Assembly (NCBI RefSeq): GCF_030908625.1
Contig: NZ_CP133133.1
Span: 1,984,001 to 2,048,000 of the forward strand
Length of the DNA stretch: 64,000 bases
From: Paludicola sp. MB14-C6
Lineage (GTDB): Bacteria > Bacillota > Clostridia > Oscillospirales > Ruminococcaceae
Direction of reading: 5' to 3'
Of the stretch, positions 62,711 through 64,000 are shown in pieces (the first letter of the stretch is position 1; the number at the start of each line of letters is the position of its first letter). Below the pieces are notes generated by a model. It searched no databases, was not told the origin of the DNA, and saw only the letters and a program-made list of their open reading frames with translations. The translations under genes and the position numbers were made by a program.

Positions 62711-64000
62711 ATGCCAGTATATCGTATCTATGTAGAAAAAAAAGAACCATTCGCAGTTGAAGCACACAGCATTTTAAGCGATGTTAAAACATCATTGCAG
62801 CTAGAAAACTTAGAAGCAATTCGTGTGATTAACCGTTATGATGTTGAAGGTATTTCGGAAGAAACATTTAAAAAAGCACAAAGAACTGTTTTTTCAGAAC
62901 CAAGCATTGATGACATTTATTTTGAATGTCCAACCATAAATAGTGAAGGACGTATCTTTGCAATTGAATATTTACCGGGACAATTCGATCAACGTGCCGA
63001 TTCATGTGCACAATGTATTCAAATTTTAGTACAAGGGGATCGTCCTGTTGTAAAAAATGCAAGAGTATATGTTGTTTCGGGCAATTTAACCGATGATGAA
63101 TTTCAAGCATTAAAAGCTTATCTAATCAATCCGGTTGAGAGCCGTGAAGCATCTTTAGCTACTGTGAACTCTTTAGATATGAAATATGATGTTAAAACGA
63201 CTGTAAAAACATTAGATGGATTCATTGATTTGAATAAAGATGGACTAGCTTCTTTTATCAATGAATATGGCTTAGCAATGGATTTAGATGATATTATTTT
63301 CTGCCAAAGCTATTTTAAAGATACAGAAAAAAGAAATCCAACAATCACTGAAATCAAAATGATTGATACTTACTGGTCTGACCATTGCCGTCATACCACT
63401 TTTTCAACAAACATTGATAAAGTAACAATTCATGATGATTTTATTAAGAAATCCTATGAAGAATATAAATCTGCTCGTGAAGTATTATATAAAGGCAGAA
63501 CCGATAAACCAATCACTCTTATGGATTTAGCAGTAATTGGTGCAAAGAAGTTAAAGAAAGACGGTATTTTAACTGATTTAGATGAATCAGAAGAAATTAA
63601 CGCTTGTTCCGTTAAAATTAAAGTAGATGTTGACGGGGTAGAAGAAGATTGGCTATTGATGTTTAAAAATGAAACACATAACCATCCAACCGAAATTGAA
63701 CCGTTTGGTGGTGCGGCTACTTGTCTTGGCGGTGCAATTCGTGATCCGTTGTCTGGCCGTTCTTATGTATACCAAGCAATGCGTGTTACAGGCGCTGCAA
63801 ACCCACTAGTAAGCTTAGAAGATACTATTAGTGGTAAATTGCCTCAAAAGAAAATCGTAACAGGCGCTGCTGCCGGCTACAGCTCATATGGTAACCAAAT
63901 TGGACTAGCTACCGGTCAAGTAAACGAAATATATCATGACGGTTATGTTGCAAAGCGTATGGAAATCGGCGCTGTTATGGGTGCTACTCCTGCTAAAAAT
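62711..64000 (+). CDS. purL: Phosphoribosylformylglycinamidine synthase, N-terminal third (cut by window edge)
   Basis: An ATG after ATAGGAGTG begins a frame open to the right edge (430 codons). It has the N-terminal PurS-like domain, then the linker and first AIRS-like domain with DTYWSDHCRHTTF and NETHNHPTEIEPFGGAATCLGGAIRDP, diagnostic of FGAM synthase. The size and order suggest the long single-chain form of about 1240 residues used by many Clostridia. It converts FGAR to FGAM with Gln and ATP in purine synthesis. No purine riboswitch is seen in the 76-base upstream gap. Confidence 0.95.
   Translation, partial: MPVYRIYVEKKEPFAVEAHSILSDVKTSLQLENLEAIRVINRYDVEGISEETFKKAQRTVFSEPSIDDIYFECPTINSEGRIFAIEYLPGQFDQRADSCAQCIQILVQGDRPVVKNARVYVVSGNLTDDEFQALKAYLINPVESREASLATVNSLDMKYDVKTTVKTLDGFIDLNKDGLASFINEYGLAMDLDDIIFCQSYFKDTEKRNPTITEIKMIDTYWSDHCRHTTFSTNIDKVTIHDDFIKKSYEEYKSAREVLYKGRTDKPITLMDLAVIGAKKLKKDGILTDLDESEEINACSVKIKVDVDGVEEDWLLMFKNETHNHPTEIEPFGGAATCLGGAIRDPLSGRSYVYQAMRVTGAANPLVSLEDTISGKLPQKKIVTGAAAGYSSYGNQIGLATGQVNEIYHDGYVAKRMEIGAVMGATPAKN

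Overview
The window looks like chromosome of a spore-forming, anaerobic, low-GC Gram-positive bacterium of the class Clostridia, most like the Oscillospirales/Ruminococcaceae group (inferred). The reasons are AT-rich DNA with AGGAGG-type ribosome binding sites and many TTG/GTG starts, sporulation-linked genes (ytfJ/gerW, ylmC, dacF-like, a coat-like Cys-rich protein), a biotin-dependent Na+ decarboxylase system, Cys-type sulfatases, and the orders scpA-scpB-DUF2953-ytfJ-dac-rluB and ylxM-ffh-rpsP-khpA-rimM-trmD. Most of the 64 kb is housekeeping or metabolic, with a few accessory patches.

0-6 kb: the 5' end of a sulfatase, an aldo/keto reductase, then a COG0523 GTPase and an MtaA/UroD-type methyltransferase fused to thioredoxin, divergent from a BioB-like radical SAM enzyme; two small membrane proteins follow. 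6-12 kb: rpmB, a site-2 protease, and the segregation/sporulation/cell-wall block scpA-scpB-DUF2953-ytfJ-dac-rluB. 12-16 kb: three probably highly expressed genes for a 12S-like carboxyltransferase, a biotin carrier and a 5S-like (OadA) carboxyltransferase. The matching membrane parts (OadG/MmdD-like and OadB) sit apart at 27.4-29.1 kb behind their own promoter.

16-30 kb: an exact 389-bp tandem triplication of a small membrane-protein gene, a Cys-rich coat-like gene, an AAC(3)-family acetyltransferase, a sulfatase, ylmC, a bitopic membrane protein, and two neighbouring cell-surface proteins that both carry GHL10-type barrel domains, the second ending in an Amidase_3 domain. 30-42 kb: rlmB followed by a large membrane protein that looks like a catalytically dead P-type ATPase, two paralogous lipoproteins, an EF-G-like GTPase, a complete Ca2+-type P-ATPase and a ferredoxin-domain aldo/keto reductase.

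42-54 kb: a probable RAYT remnant beside a 30-bp perfect palindrome, then the leftward operon DUF951-prfA-tsaC-coaE-slt-M18 peptidase. An S1-domain protein follows. Its terminator hairpin appears as a 36-bp direct repeat on both sides of a decayed IS1182-like element. After that come an esterase-like protein, an ECF sigma/DUF4179 anti-sigma pair and a ROK regulator. 54-64 kb: trmB, the ylxM-ffh-rpsP-khpA-rimM-trmD translation/secretion block, HPr convergent with a His-less HPr-like protein, mtaB, and the 5' third of purL, which runs off the right edge. I saw no tRNA, rRNA, CRISPR array or known riboswitch.
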